Positions 34,258 through 43,561 of a DNA stretch of 64,000 nucleotides are shown in pieces. Each line of letters begins with the position of its first letter. Position 1 is the stretch's first letter. Origin of the DNA: Porticoccus sp950063125 (lineage in GTDB: Bacteria > Pseudomonadota > Gammaproteobacteria > Pseudomonadales > Porticoccaceae); NCBI RefSeq assembly GCF_963973895.1, contig NZ_CAXBBF010000001.1; one strand, given 5' to 3'. The notes below the pieces were generated by a model. That model made no database searches, was not told the origin of the DNA, and saw only the letters and a list, made by a program, of their open reading frames with translations. The position numbers and the translations under genes are program-made.

Positions 34258-36408
34258 ATGTCAATAGAAGCGCTTAAAACTGCAGATGAGCCCCATGCCA
34301 TCGAAATCAGACTTCAGACTGCCTCCCAGGATATCTGGGACAAGAAATATCGCCTCAAGGACAAGGGTGGTAATCCGGTAGATGCGACGATTGATGCCAC
34401 CTACAGTCGAGTCGCCAAAGCACTGTCCGAGGTGGAAGAGCCGGGCAAACAGGAGCACTGGTACGAACGCTTTCTGTGGGCGTTGCGCAATGGTGCGATA
34501 CCTGCTGGCCGGATTATTTCCAATGCGGGCGCATTGGCTCATAAACCTGCAACTTCCACAATTAACTGTACGGTCTCCGGTACTGTGCAAGATTCCATGC
34601 AGGGCATTCTGGAGAAAAATCTGGAGGCGGGCCTGACACTGAAAGCTGGTTGCGGTATCGGTTATGAGTTCTCCACCTTGCGCCCCAGGGGAGCATATGT
34701 GTCAGGTGCGGGTGCCTATACCTCCGGGCCGCTGTCCTTTATGGATATCTTTGACAAGATGTGTTTCACCGTGTCCTCTGCCGGTGGTCGTCGCGGTGCA
34801 CAAATGGCCACCTTCGATGTAAGCCACCCGGACGTGGTGGATTTCATTCGTGCCAAGCGGGAGGACGGTCGTTTGCGGCAGTTCAACCTGTCATTGCTGA
34901 TTACCGAAGAATTTATGGAGGCGGTCAAAAGTGATGGCGACTGGTCCCTCAGCTTCCCCGTGTCTCATAAAGAGGTTGAGCAGGGCACGGTCGATCTCGC
35001 CGATGATTCTTTGCTGTGGAAGGAGTTTCCCACCACAGAAGGTTACATCGTCAATGAGGAAGGGTTGGTGGCCTGTCGCATTTATCGCACGGTCAAGGCC
35101 CGGCATATGTGGAACGTGATTATGAGTTCCACATACGATTATGCGGAGCCCGGCTTTATCCTTATCGACAAGGTAAATCGACAGAACAATAACTGGTACT
35201 GTGAAAATATCCGGGCGACCAATCCCTGTGGCGAGCAGCCTCTGCCCCCCTATGGCAGCTGCCTGCTGGGGTCGATCAACCTGACCCGGTTTGTCCTGGA
35301 CCCGTTCACTGACAAAGCCCGCTTCGACTGGGAGAATTACCGTGAAGTGGTCTCCGTCTTTACCCGGATGCTCGATAATGTGGTGGAAATCAATGGGCTG
35401 CCATTGGAAGGGCAGCGCAATGAAATTGTTAGAAAGCGTCGCCACGGCATGGGCTTCCTCGGTCTCGGTTCAACCATGACCATGCTGCGGGTGCCCTATG
35501 GCAGTGAGGCGTCTCTGGCGCTGACTGAGGAGGTCTCCCGCGAGATGGCAATGGCGGGCTGGCGTACCGGTCTCGAGCTGGCCAAGGAAAAAGGCCCGGC
35601 TCCGATTATGGATGAAGAGTTTGAGGTGACCGCTGAGATGCTACGCCTGCGCCCCGACATGGTGCAGGATGGCATTGTCATCGGCGACAAGCTCAAGGGT
35701 AAGGTATTGCAGGCCCGTTACAGTCGCTATATGCAGAAAGTGGCGGAGGTTGATCCCGGCCTGGTGGAAGAAATTGCCACAGTCGGTTGCCGTTTTACTC
35801 ACCACTCATCCATTGCGCCCACCGGGACTATTTCACTGTCATTGGCCAATAATGCCAGCAACGGTATAGAGCCCAGCTTTGCCCACCACTACTCCCGCAA
35901 TGTGATTCGCGAGGGTAAAAAATCCAAGGAAAAAGTAGATGTCTTTTCCTACGAGTTACTGGCCTACCGGGAATTGATCAACGCCAACGCCCTGCCTTTC
36001 AGCGACAAGGAGGGAGAGAAACTGCCCGATTATTTTATCTCCAGCGAAGATGTCAAACCGCGCCAGCATGTGGATGTGCAGGCGGCCGCCCAGAAGTGGG
36101 TGGACTCCTCCATTTCCAAAACCATCAACGTGCCCACGGATTGTGACTTCGAGGATTTCAAGGATATCTATCTGTACGCCTACGAAAATGGCCTCAAAGG
36201 TTGTACCACATTCCGTTTTAATCCCGAAGCTTTCCAGGGCGTGCTGGTAAAAGAGAAAGACCTGGAAAACACCACCTACCGCTTCACGCTGGAGGATGGT
36301 TCCACGGTGGAGCTGAAGGGCAATGAGGAAGTGGAGTACGACGGTGAAACCCACAGTGCCGCCAACCTCTTCGATGCCTTGAAAGAAGGCTACTACGGCA
36401 AATTCTGA
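34258..36408 (+). CDS. nrdJa: B12-dependent (class II) ribonucleotide reductase, catalytic part
   Basis: 716 aa. The class II catalytic barrel includes NCTVSGTVQDS with a redox Cys, the NPCGE active-site loop (Asn322 to Glu326, with Cys324 as the thiyl radical residue), PPYGSCLLGSINLT and the C-terminal GCTTFRFNP. It reduces ribonucleotides to deoxyribonucleotides using adenosylcobalamin, independent of oxygen. The enzyme is split as in Pseudomonas NrdJa/NrdJb; the C-terminal thiol-delivery part is the next gene, 14 bp downstream. Confidence 0.94.
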   Translation: MSIEALKTADEPHAIEIRLQTASQDIWDKKYRLKDKGGNPVDATIDATYSRVAKALSEVEEPGKQEHWYERFLWALRNGAIPAGRIISNAGALAHKPATSTINCTVSGTVQDSMQGILEKNLEAGLTLKAGCGIGYEFSTLRPRGAYVSGAGAYTSGPLSFMDIFDKMCFTVSSAGGRRGAQMATFDVSHPDVVDFIRAKREDGRLRQFNLSLLITEEFMEAVKSDGDWSLSFPVSHKEVEQGTVDLADDSLLWKEFPTTEGYIVNEEGLVACRIYRTVKARHMWNVIMSSTYDYAEPGFILIDKVNRQNNNWYCENIRATNPCGEQPLPPYGSCLLGSINLTRFVLDPFTDKARFDWENYREVVSVFTRMLDNVVEINGLPLEGQRNEIVRKRRHGMGFLGLGSTMTMLRVPYGSEASLALTEEVSREMAMAGWRTGLELAKEKGPAPIMDEEFEVTAEMLRLRPDMVQDGIVIGDKLKGKVLQARYSRYMQKVAEVDPGLVEEIATVGCRFTHHSSIAPTGTISLSLANNASNGIEPSFAHHYSRNVIREGKKSKEKVDVFSYELLAYRELINANALPFSDKEGEKLPDYFISSEDVKPRQHVDVQAAAQKWVDSSISKTINVPTDCDFEDFKDIYLYAYENGLKGCTTFRFNPEAFQGVLVKEKDLENTTYRFTLEDGSTVELKGNEEVEYDGETHSAANLFDALKEGYYGKF

Positions 36409-36422
36409 TCGGAAGCATAGAC

Positions 36423-37130
36423 ATGAGTGTAAAAATTGATAAAAAAATCGTTGACTACAAGGTGGTGACACCTTCCAACGATGAAGTCATTCCCGAAGCA
36501 AAGACTGTAGCTGCAGAACTGGAGCGGGCTATTGTACAGATGCACGAAAACCTCAGTCGGCCCGAAGAGCTGCACGGTAGTACCTACAAGGTAAAGACAC
36601 CGCTGTCTGACCATGCGCTCTATATCACCATCAATGACATCATATTGAATCAGGGTACCGATCATGAGCAGCGCCGTCCCTTCGAGATTTTCATCAACTC
36701 GAAGAACATGGATCAGTTCCAGTGGGTGGTGGCACTGACCCGGGTAATTTCTGCAGTGTTTCGCAAGGGGGGGGACTGCACTTTCCTGGCAGAGGAGTTG
36801 AAAGCGGTATTTGATCCGCAGGGCGGCTACTTCAAGCGCGGTGGAAAATTCATGCCATCTCTGGTGGCCGAGATTGGCGAAGCGATTGAGTCCCATCTGA
36901 CCAAAATCGGCATGATGCAGGCGCCCAATCTGGGAGAGCATCAGATGGCGATTCTGGCGGAAAAGCGTGCTGAGTACGACGCGGCCAGTAGTTACACCGC
37001 CCCCGAAGGGAAGCAGAGCAATCCCTTTCCCGAAAGCGCCCAGCTCTGTCATAAGTGTATGACCAAGGCGGTCATTCTGATGGACGGTTGTATGACCTGT
37101 CTGAACTGCGGTGATTCAAAATGTGGTTAG
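36423..37130 (+). CDS. nrdJb: Class II ribonucleotide reductase, C-terminal subunit
   Basis: 235 aa. It covers the TSCPD-type domain (GKFMPSLVAEIGEAI and RKGGDCTFLAEELKAV) and ends with a four-plus cysteine knuckle CHKCMTKAVILMDGCMTCLNCGDSKCG (about 209-235), the swinging redox/zinc tail. In fused NrdJ proteins these segments lie at the C-terminus. It should dock on NrdJa to reload its active-site disulfide. Confidence 0.92.
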   Translation: MSVKIDKKIVDYKVVTPSNDEVIPEAKTVAAELERAIVQMHENLSRPEELHGSTYKVKTPLSDHALYITINDIILNQGTDHEQRRPFEIFINSKNMDQFQWVVALTRVISAVFRKGGDCTFLAEELKAVFDPQGGYFKRGGKFMPSLVAEIGEAIESHLTKIGMMQAPNLGEHQMAILAEKRAEYDAASSYTAPEGKQSNPFPESAQLCHKCMTKAVILMDGCMTCLNCGDSKCG

Positions 37131-37175
37131 CCAACATTATTGATGCTTAAAAGTGCCGAAACGGGAACGGCCATT

Positions 37176-37200
37176 GCCGGGGTTATCCCCGGCTTTTTTT
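37176..37200 (+). terminator. Intrinsic terminator after nrdJb
   Basis: GCCGGGG (37176-37182), TTAT loop, CCCCGGC (37187-37193), T7 (37194-37200). Confidence 0.95.
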
Positions 37201-37210
37201 ACCCAGTGCT

Positions 37211-37729
37211 TTATCGAGGGGTTCTGGACAGGCCGGTGACAGCCGAACAGACCATGCTGACGACCTGCTCAACACTCGCGTCCGCACAGTGAATGGTGGC
37301 ATCTGCGTATTCGCGATAAAGTGTGTCCCGCTCCGTATAAAGTGCAGCAAAACTCTGTTCCGGGCGGCGTGCAATGCCCCGCGTTTCATAATCGTGGATG
37401 CGCTGGCGCAGTGTCTGCAGGGGTGTTTCAAGGTAGACAATGATGCCGTTTTGTTGCAGGTGTGACATGCCTGCCTTGCTATAGACGGCGCTGCCCCCGG
37501 TGGCGATCACCAGGTTGTGCCCATCAATTGCCTGTAACGCCGAGGCCTCGCATTCTCTCAGGTACAGATAGCCTTTCTCGTCCATCAGTTGTTGCAGTGT
37601 TTTGCCCTCGCGAATCTGCAGTAAAATATCGGTGTCGACGAAGTTTTTGCCCAGTTTCTTGGCCAGAAGCAGACCGACCGTGCTTTTTCCGGCCCCGGGC
37701 ATTCCGATCAAAACGATATTGTTTTTCAT
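37211..37729 (-). CDS. Shikimate kinase family protein
   Basis: 172 aa P-loop kinase. Walker A GMPGAGKST (9-17); shikimate-binding Asp34 (with Asp32, FVDTD), Arg58 (YLREC) and Gly-Gly of ATGGSAV; LID arginines in GIARRPEQ. This is the shikimate kinase pattern (AroK/AroL). It is not beside aroB, where AroK normally lies, so it may be a second kinase or a specialised paralogue. It converges on nrdJb and lies 39 bp downstream of the LysR gene on the same strand. Confidence 0.82.
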   Translation of the reverse strand: MKNNIVLIGMPGAGKSTVGLLLAKKLGKNFVDTDILLQIREGKTLQQLMDEKGYLYLRECEASALQAIDGHNLVIATGGSAVYSKAGMSHLQQNGIIVYLETPLQTLRQRIHDYETRGIARRPEQSFAALYTERDTLYREYADATIHCADASVEQVVSMVCSAVTGLSRTPR

Positions 37730-37768
37730 GGTGGTATTCCTTGTCTAGGCAGCCTGGTGCAGCCTGGT

Positions 37769-38617
37769 TTAAAGCGAGGCCTTGACGAAATCCATCAGCC
37801 GGGTGATCGCCTCACCGGATTCGCTGCTCTGTTCAATCAGGCTGATGCCCACTTTGCCCAGTCTGGGCAGTTTTTCTGTGGGCTTCAGAACCCGGAGGTT
37901 CTCCGGCACTGTGCTTCTCGCCAATACCGTAACCCCCAGCCCCTCGTTGATAGCAGACTGGATGCCGGTTAAATCGGGAATTGTGTAAACCACCCGCCAG
38001 TCGCGATGATTTTCCCGAAGCCGCTCAATGCCACGTTTGCGATAAATACAACCTTCCGGCGCCACAATTAACGGCAGTGGTATTTGCAGATGGGCGTCGT
38101 GGTCGGAGCCGGTGACCCAGACCAGTTCGTCCTCCTTGACCAGGTTGTGGCCTGCCATCACTGGGTCGTCGTGCAGGGCCAGAATCAGGTCATAGCGGCG
38201 GCGCTCCGGTTCGGAGAGCAACTGCTTGCTGAGTGCGCAGGTGACTTCCAGGGTGACATTCGGGTAGGCCTGGGTAAAGCGTCCGACAATTTTCGGCAAC
38301 AGTGTGGTGGCGAACTCACTGGGGATGCCGAAATGAATCTTGCCGCTTACAGAATGCTTGGTGAACTGGGCGACGGCCTCGTCATTCAGTGTCAGTATCT
38401 GTCGCGCGTAGCGAAACATCAGCTGGCCGGCCCGGCTTAATTCCAGCTGGTGTCCGCTGCGGACCAGCAGGGTTTGCCCCAGCAATTGCTCCAGCCGCTT
38501 AATCTGCAGGCTGACAGCGGGCTGGGAGCGCCCGAGCCAGTCTGCCGCAGCGGTAAAGCCGCCCAGTTCTGTAACGGTGACAAAGGTACGGAGCAGGTCT
38601 GTTGGCAGGTTTTTCAT
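37769..38617 (-). CDS. LysR-type regulator, divergent from gcvT
   Basis: 282 aa. The helix-turn-helix region is at 5-60 (GGFTAAADWLGRSQPAVSLQ), with a substrate-binding domain after it similar to the LrhA group. It is divergent from gcvT with an AT-rich 110-bp gap containing TTAA-CTA-TTAA, a T-N11-A-like element. Control of the glycine cleavage genes is plausible but not shown. It shares no close motif with GcvA beyond the family fold. Confidence 0.85.
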   Translation of the reverse strand: MKNLPTDLLRTFVTVTELGGFTAAADWLGRSQPAVSLQIKRLEQLLGQTLLVRSGHQLELSRAGQLMFRYARQILTLNDEAVAQFTKHSVSGKIHFGIPSEFATTLLPKIVGRFTQAYPNVTLEVTCALSKQLLSEPERRRYDLILALHDDPVMAGHNLVKEDELVWVTGSDHDAHLQIPLPLIVAPEGCIYRKRGIERLRENHRDWRVVYTIPDLTGIQSAINEGLGVTVLARSTVPENLRVLKPTEKLPRLGKVGISLIEQSSESGEAITRLMDFVKASL

Positions 38618-38727
38618 CGCGCCTACATTAACAAATGAAATGAAACAATTTTAACTATTAATTTTACCAATTTTTTGCAGGCCGATAACATGGCTTTTTT
38701 GAAACGCTCCATTCACCGGTGGAATCT

Positions 38728-39858
38728 ATGACGACTGAACAAAGCCCAGACTTGAAAGCGACACCGCTTAAAACCCTGCACCAGGAATTGGGTGCCCGGA
38801 TGGTACCCTTTGCCGGTTATGACATGCCGGTCCAGTACCCGGCGGGCATTATGGCTGAACATCTCCATACCCGCGCCCAGGCCGGCCTTTTTGATGTCTC
38901 CCATATGGGGCAGGTGGTGATCAGCGGCGCCGGCGTGGCCGCTGCACTGGAAAAGCTGGTGCCTGTAGACCTGGAGCAACTGGCTATCAACCGGCAAACC
39001 TATGCGCTATTTACCAATGCGCAGGGCGGTATCCTGGATGATTTGATGATCGCCCGCTGGGCGGAGGACCGCTTCTTTTTGGTGGTGAATGCCGCCTGTA
39101 AGGAACAGGATCTCGACTATCTGGAAGATGCTCTGTCCGGTTTCGAGATCGACTATCTGGAGGACCGTGCATTGTTGGCCCTGCAGGGACCGACTGCCGC
39201 CGATGTGATGGCAAAGCTGGCCCCGGAACTGTGTGAGTTGGTCTTTATGAGTGGTTGCCGGGCTACTCTCGCCGGGGCCGATTGCTTTGTTACCCGCTCC
39301 GGTTATACCGGAGAGGACGGCTTCGAAATTTCTGTCCCTGCAGATGCTGCGGATGCACTGGCCAGAATGCTGCTGTCGTTTGATCAGGTCCAGCCAGTCG
39401 GACTGGGTGCTCGCGACTCGCTGCGGCTGGAGGCCGGACTGTGCCTCTACGGTCACGATCTGGACACCACTACCACCCCGGTTCAAGCAGGACTGCTGTG
39501 GAGTATCAGCAAGTCCCGTCGCCCGGACGGTCAAAAGGCGGGCGGTTTCCCCGGTGCCGAGGTGATTTTTAACGAAATGCAGCAGGGTGCGGCCCGTCGC
39601 CGGGTTGGCTTGCAGATTGAGGGTCGTGCGCCGGTGAGAGAAGGAGCTGTGCTGGTTGATGAAGCGGGTCAGCAGGTCGGGGTGGTCACCAGCGGTGGCT
39701 TTGGGCCGACCCTGGAAGCGCCGCTGGCGATGGGGTATGTCTCGTCGGATTTTGCGGCGGCAGGTACACCGTTGCGCGCACTGGTGCGCGATAAACCCCG
39801 CCCGGTCAGCGTGACAAAAATGCCGTTTGTTCCCCAGCGGTACTATCGTGGCCAGTAA
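38728..39858 (+). CDS. gcvT: Glycine cleavage system T protein (aminomethyltransferase)
   Basis: 376 aa from ATG 38728 after GGTGGA; GTG 38719 is an alternative. The start KTLHQELGARMVPFAGYDMPVQYP and LFDVSHMGQ, plus TRSGYTGEDGFEI, GLGARDSLRLEAGLCLYG and the C-terminal VTSGGFGPTLEAPLAMGYV, are typical. It releases ammonia and makes methylene-THF from the aminomethyl-lipoyl group of GcvH. The stop codon lies in a 13-bp tandem duplication. gcvP follows, but no gcvH is present here. Confidence 0.96.
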   Translation: MTTEQSPDLKATPLKTLHQELGARMVPFAGYDMPVQYPAGIMAEHLHTRAQAGLFDVSHMGQVVISGAGVAAALEKLVPVDLEQLAINRQTYALFTNAQGGILDDLMIARWAEDRFFLVVNAACKEQDLDYLEDALSGFEIDYLEDRALLALQGPTAADVMAKLAPELCELVFMSGCRATLAGADCFVTRSGYTGEDGFEISVPADAADALARMLLSFDQVQPVGLGARDSLRLEAGLCLYGHDLDTTTTPVQAGLLWSISKSRRPDGQKAGGFPGAEVIFNEMQQGAARRRVGLQIEGRAPVREGAVLVDEAGQQVGVVTSGGFGPTLEAPLAMGYVSSDFAAAGTPLRALVRDKPRPVSVTKMPFVPQRYYRGQ

Positions 39859-39875
39859 GCGCGGCCAGTAAGCGC
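39850..39875 (+). repeat. 13-bp tandem duplication over the gcvT stop codon
   Basis: GGCCAGTAAGCGC occurs twice in direct contact (39850-39862 and 39863-39875), followed by a further GGCC. The first copy contains the gcvT stop TAA (39856-39858). The second is untranslated. Confidence 0.85.
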
Positions 39876-40012
39876 GGCCGTAACACGGTCAGTCACGGCG
39901 AACGTATCACTGACTGGCGCAAACAGTAGCACCGAACATCGGGATGCTCGTCAATACGCTGAAGACATCCCATTCAACTTGCCTATCAACGTCCGAACAG
40001 AGAAAGAATCCC
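39859..40012. other. gcvT-gcvP gap with inverted repeat
   Basis: Besides the tandem duplication, GTCAGT (39888-39893) and ACTGAC (39909-39914) form an inverted repeat with a 15-nt loop. I see no glycine-riboswitch core and no small gene such as gcvH. Confidence 0.5.
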
Positions 40013-42868
40013 ATGAAGTCATTGGCAGAGCTTGCTAGCAATAATGAATTTATCCGTCGACACATTGGCCCTTCCGGCGAAGATCAGCAGGCCATGCTGA
40101 AAGCCCTCGGTTATACCGATATGGCCTCCTTCATCGCGGCGGTGATACCGGAAAAAATTCGCTCTACAGAGTCGCTGGCACTCGCTGACGCCTGCACGGA
40201 ACAGCAGGCCCTGACCGAGCTGCGCGCCATTGCTGCCGAAAACCGGGTTTTCCGGTCATTTATTGGCCAGGGCTACTACGGTTGTCTCACCCCCAATGTG
40301 ATTCTGCGCAATGTGCTGGAAAATCCCGCCTGGTATACCGCCTATACCCCCTACCAGCCGGAAATTTCCCAGGGGCGTCTGGAAGCCATGCTGAATTTCC
40401 AGACCATGATTACGGATCTGACGGGTATGGATCTGGCGAGCGCTTCGCTGCTGGACGAAGGGACGGCTGCCGCCGAGGCGATGACCCTGTGTCAGCGCAT
40501 GGCCAAATCGAAAAGTCGGGTGTTTTTCGTGGATCGTCAGTGTCTGCCACAGACGATTGATGTGGTGCGCACGCGGGCTGAACCCCTGGATATCGATGTG
40601 GTGATTGGCAATCCACAGGAGATTGCCGGCCAGGAATGTTTTGGTGTGCTGCTGCAATATCCCGGTGCTGATGGCAGTGTTGAGGATTTTTCCGGTGTGA
40701 TTGAAACCGCTCACCAAAACAGGGCGCTGGTGGTGATGGCGGCGGATATTCTCAGTTTGATGCTGTTGCAAAGCCCGGCCCGGTTGGGTGCTGATGTGGC
40801 GATTGGTTCCACCCAGCGTTTCGGTGTGCCGCTCGGTTTCGGTGGACCCCATGCCGCGTATATGGCCACCCGTGACACCTTCAAACGCTCCCTGCCGGGC
40901 CGTTTGGTCGGTGTGTCAGTGGATAGTCGTGGCAAGCCCGCTTTCCGGCTGGCACTGCAAACCCGCGAGCAGCATATTCGCCGCGAGAAAGCCACCAGCA
41001 ACATTTGTACGGCCCAGGTGTTGCTGGCCGTGATGGCCAGTATGTATGCGATTTACCATGGCCCGGAGGGGTTGCGGCGCATCGCGGAACGGGTTCATTG
41101 CCTGACATCGATTCTGGCAGCCGGCCTGACCCGATTGAATTTCACCATCACCAATCACAGCTTTTTCGACACGCTCACGATTGCCAGTGGGTCACAGACC
41201 GCCGATATTCATCGCAAAGCACTGGCACAGGGAATCAACCTGCGGGTGATCGATCAGCAACACCTGGGGATCTCCCTGGACGAGACCACCACGGCGGCTG
41301 ACGTGGAAACCCTCTGGCAGTTGTTTGATACCAACAGTGAGCTCACAGTAGCCGACCTGGAAGCTACCGCAGACAGCGGCTTGCCGCAGGGGTTGCTGCG
41401 AGCGGAGCCAGTTCTCACCCACCCGGTTTTCAACCGCTACCACTCGGAAACGGAAATGCTCCGTTATCTGCGCAAGCTGGCCGACAAGGATATTGCGCTC
41501 GACCGGGCGATGATTCCATTGGGCTCCTGTACCATGAAATTGAATGCCACCGCCGAGATGATTCCGGTCAGTTGGCCGGAATTTGCCGGTATCCACCCCT
41601 TCGCGCCCGCAGATCAGACCGTCGGCTACCGTAAAATGATTGGCGAAGTGGAGGCGATGCTCTGTGCCGCCACCGGCTATGACGCCGTGTCACTTCAGCC
41701 CAATGCCGGTTCACAGGGTGAGTACGCCGGGCTGTTGGCGATTCGTGCCTACCACCAGAGCCGGGGCGACAGCCATCGCAATATCTGTCTGATTCCCAGC
41801 TCTGCCCACGGTACCAATCCGGCCTCTGCCCAGATGTGTGGCATGCGCGTGGTGGTGGTGGGTTGTGACGAGCGGGGCAATGTGGATCTCGGCGAATTGC
41901 GGGATAAAGCCGCCCAATACAGCGATCAGCTGGCGGCCATTATGGTGACGTACCCCTCGACCCACGGGGTGTTCGAGGAGGGCATCACCGATATCTGCGG
42001 GATTGTGCATGAGCATGGCGGACAGGTTTATATCGACGGTGCCAATCTCAACGCCATGGTCGGGCTGTGCCAGCCCGGCCAGTTCGGGGGGGATGTGTCA
42101 CACCTGAATCTGCATAAAACCTTCTGCATTCCCCACGGCGGTGGTGGCCCCGGCGTGGGGCCGGTGGCGGTCAAGCAACACCTGGCGGCATTTCTGCCGG
42201 GCCATGATGCGTTTGAACAGCGTCCAGCAGTGGGTGCTGTGTCCTCTGCGCCCTGGGGGAGCGCCAGTATCCTGCCGATTACCTGGATGTATATCAAAAT
42301 GATGGGGGCCGCGGGTTTGAAACAGGCCACGGAAGTGGCGATTCTCAATGCCAACTATGTGGCCGGACGCCTGCAGGACGGTTACCCGATCCTCTATACC
42401 GGCAGCAATGATCGGGTAGCGCACGAATGTATCATTGATTTAAGGGGCATCAAGGAGACTTCCGGAATTACGGTTGATGATGTCGCCAAGCGATTGATTG
42501 ACTACGGCTTTCATGCGCCGACCATGTCCTTCCCGGTGCCGGGCACCCTGATGATTGAGCCAACAGAGAGTGAATCCAGGGAAGAGCTGGATCGTCTCTG
42601 TGATGCCCTGTTACAGATTCGTGAGGAGATTGCCGCAGTGGAGCGGGGCGAATACCCGGTAGATGACAACCCGCTGTGCGGTGCGCCTCATACGGCGGAT
42701 GAACTGGTTGCCGACCAGTGGGTCAAAAGTTACTCTCGTGAACAGGCGGCTTATCCGCTGGCAGTTCTCAGGGAAAGTAAATACTGGTCGCCGGTAGGCA
42801 GAATTGATAATGTCTACGGGGACCGGAATCTGGTTTGTGCCTGCCTACCCGTATCGGAGTACATTTAA
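40013..42868 (+). CDS. gcvP: Glycine dehydrogenase (decarboxylating), P protein
   Basis: 951 aa single-chain (fused alpha-beta) type. ATG 40013 gives MKSLAELASNNEFIRRHIGPS, the family start; a longer frame to 39944 is not conserved. PLP-binding Lys702 lies in HLNLHKTFCIPHGGGGPG. Conserved ATSNICTAQ, PLGSCTMKLNA and SSAHGTNPASA blocks are present. It decarboxylates glycine and passes the aminomethyl group to lipoyl-GcvH. The next gene begins directly after the stop (TAATTG). Confidence 0.97.
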   Translation: MKSLAELASNNEFIRRHIGPSGEDQQAMLKALGYTDMASFIAAVIPEKIRSTESLALADACTEQQALTELRAIAAENRVFRSFIGQGYYGCLTPNVILRNVLENPAWYTAYTPYQPEISQGRLEAMLNFQTMITDLTGMDLASASLLDEGTAAAEAMTLCQRMAKSKSRVFFVDRQCLPQTIDVVRTRAEPLDIDVVIGNPQEIAGQECFGVLLQYPGADGSVEDFSGVIETAHQNRALVVMAADILSLMLLQSPARLGADVAIGSTQRFGVPLGFGGPHAAYMATRDTFKRSLPGRLVGVSVDSRGKPAFRLALQTREQHIRREKATSNICTAQVLLAVMASMYAIYHGPEGLRRIAERVHCLTSILAAGLTRLNFTITNHSFFDTLTIASGSQTADIHRKALAQGINLRVIDQQHLGISLDETTTAADVETLWQLFDTNSELTVADLEATADSGLPQGLLRAEPVLTHPVFNRYHSETEMLRYLRKLADKDIALDRAMIPLGSCTMKLNATAEMIPVSWPEFAGIHPFAPADQTVGYRKMIGEVEAMLCAATGYDAVSLQPNAGSQGEYAGLLAIRAYHQSRGDSHRNICLIPSSAHGTNPASAQMCGMRVVVVGCDERGNVDLGELRDKAAQYSDQLAAIMVTYPSTHGVFEEGITDICGIVHEHGGQVYIDGANLNAMVGLCQPGQFGGDVSHLNLHKTFCIPHGGGGPGVGPVAVKQHLAAFLPGHDAFEQRPAVGAVSSAPWGSASILPITWMYIKMMGAAGLKQATEVAILNANYVAGRLQDGYPILYTGSNDRVAHECIIDLRGIKETSGITVDDVAKRLIDYGFHAPTMSFPVPGTLMIEPTESESREELDRLCDALLQIREEIAAVERGEYPVDDNPLCGAPHTADELVADQWVKSYSREQAAYPLAVLRESKYWSPVGRIDNVYGDRNLVCACLPVSEYI

Positions 42869-43543
42869 TTGCAAAAAACCAGCTCGCAGAAAAATAAAAA
42901 AGCGATGCCAAAAAGCGCCGGGTGGGTACTGTTCACTCTGGTGATGATGCCCTGCTTTGCCAGTGCCATCGATTTGAGGTTGTCGATAGTTGCGCCGGAT
43001 GCGTTGGCGGTGGAAGATGCCGTTGTGGAATTGTTGCCTCTGAATGCTGATGCGGCAGTATTCAGTGGCAGTCAGAAGGAAATGAGTCAACAGGATCGCA
43101 CGTTTATTCCTTTTGTGCTGACGGTGCCTAAGGGGACGCGCGTGAATTTCCCCAATCTTGATCGCACCCGCCACCATGTCTATTCGTTTTCTGAACCGAA
43201 ACCCTTTGAGCTGAAGCTGTATGTGGGAACACCCCAAGAGCCGGTATTGTTCGACAAGCCCGGAATAGTCGCGCTGGGTTGTAATATTCACGATTACATG
43301 CAGGCTTTTATTTACGTTTCCGACAGCCCCCATGCCAGGGTAACGGACTCGGAAGGTCAAGCCTCGTTCACTGGTCTGCCTGCAGGCAACTACCGCCTCA
43401 GAGTCTGGCATCCCTGGCAAAACGGTGAATTGCTCGAAACGGCGTTGACACTGCCTGCAGAAAATCGTGTCCTCAAGTATCAAATAGATATTGATCGCCA
43501 GCAAAAACCCTCGGCACCTCCGGCCGGTTTTGGCGGACTCTAG
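42869..43543 (+). CDS. Exported amicyanin-like cupredoxin
   Basis: 224 aa from TTG 42869, which touches the gcvP stop and has GGAG nine nt upstream; ATG 42905 is an alternative. The signal peptide ends near FASA-ID (33/34). A type-1 copper site is visible: His103 (RHHVYSFS), Cys138, His141 and Met144 in GCNIHDYM, with the C-x2-H-x2-M spacing of amicyanin. A C-terminal carboxypeptidase-regulatory-like beta domain (GQASFTGLPAGNYRLRVWHP) follows. Often labelled a methylamine-utilisation protein, but no methylamine genes are here. First of four tightly packed genes. Confidence 0.85.
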   Translation: MQKTSSQKNKKAMPKSAGWVLFTLVMMPCFASAIDLRLSIVAPDALAVEDAVVELLPLNADAAVFSGSQKEMSQQDRTFIPFVLTVPKGTRVNFPNLDRTRHHVYSFSEPKPFELKLYVGTPQEPVLFDKPGIVALGCNIHDYMQAFIYVSDSPHARVTDSEGQASFTGLPAGNYRLRVWHPWQNGELLETALTLPAENRVLKYQIDIDRQQKPSAPPAGFGGL

Positions 43544-43561
43544 ACAAAGGTTGGCAAGCAA

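Noticed and set aside
38618..38727. Glycine riboswitch before gcvT
   Set aside because: The gap is only 110 bp, AT-rich and lacks the tandem aptamer cores; an adjacent LysR gene is a simpler control.
42869..43543. Methylamine-utilisation function for the cupredoxin
   Set aside because: No methylamine dehydrogenase or other mau genes are present; the name is only an inherited label for this fold.
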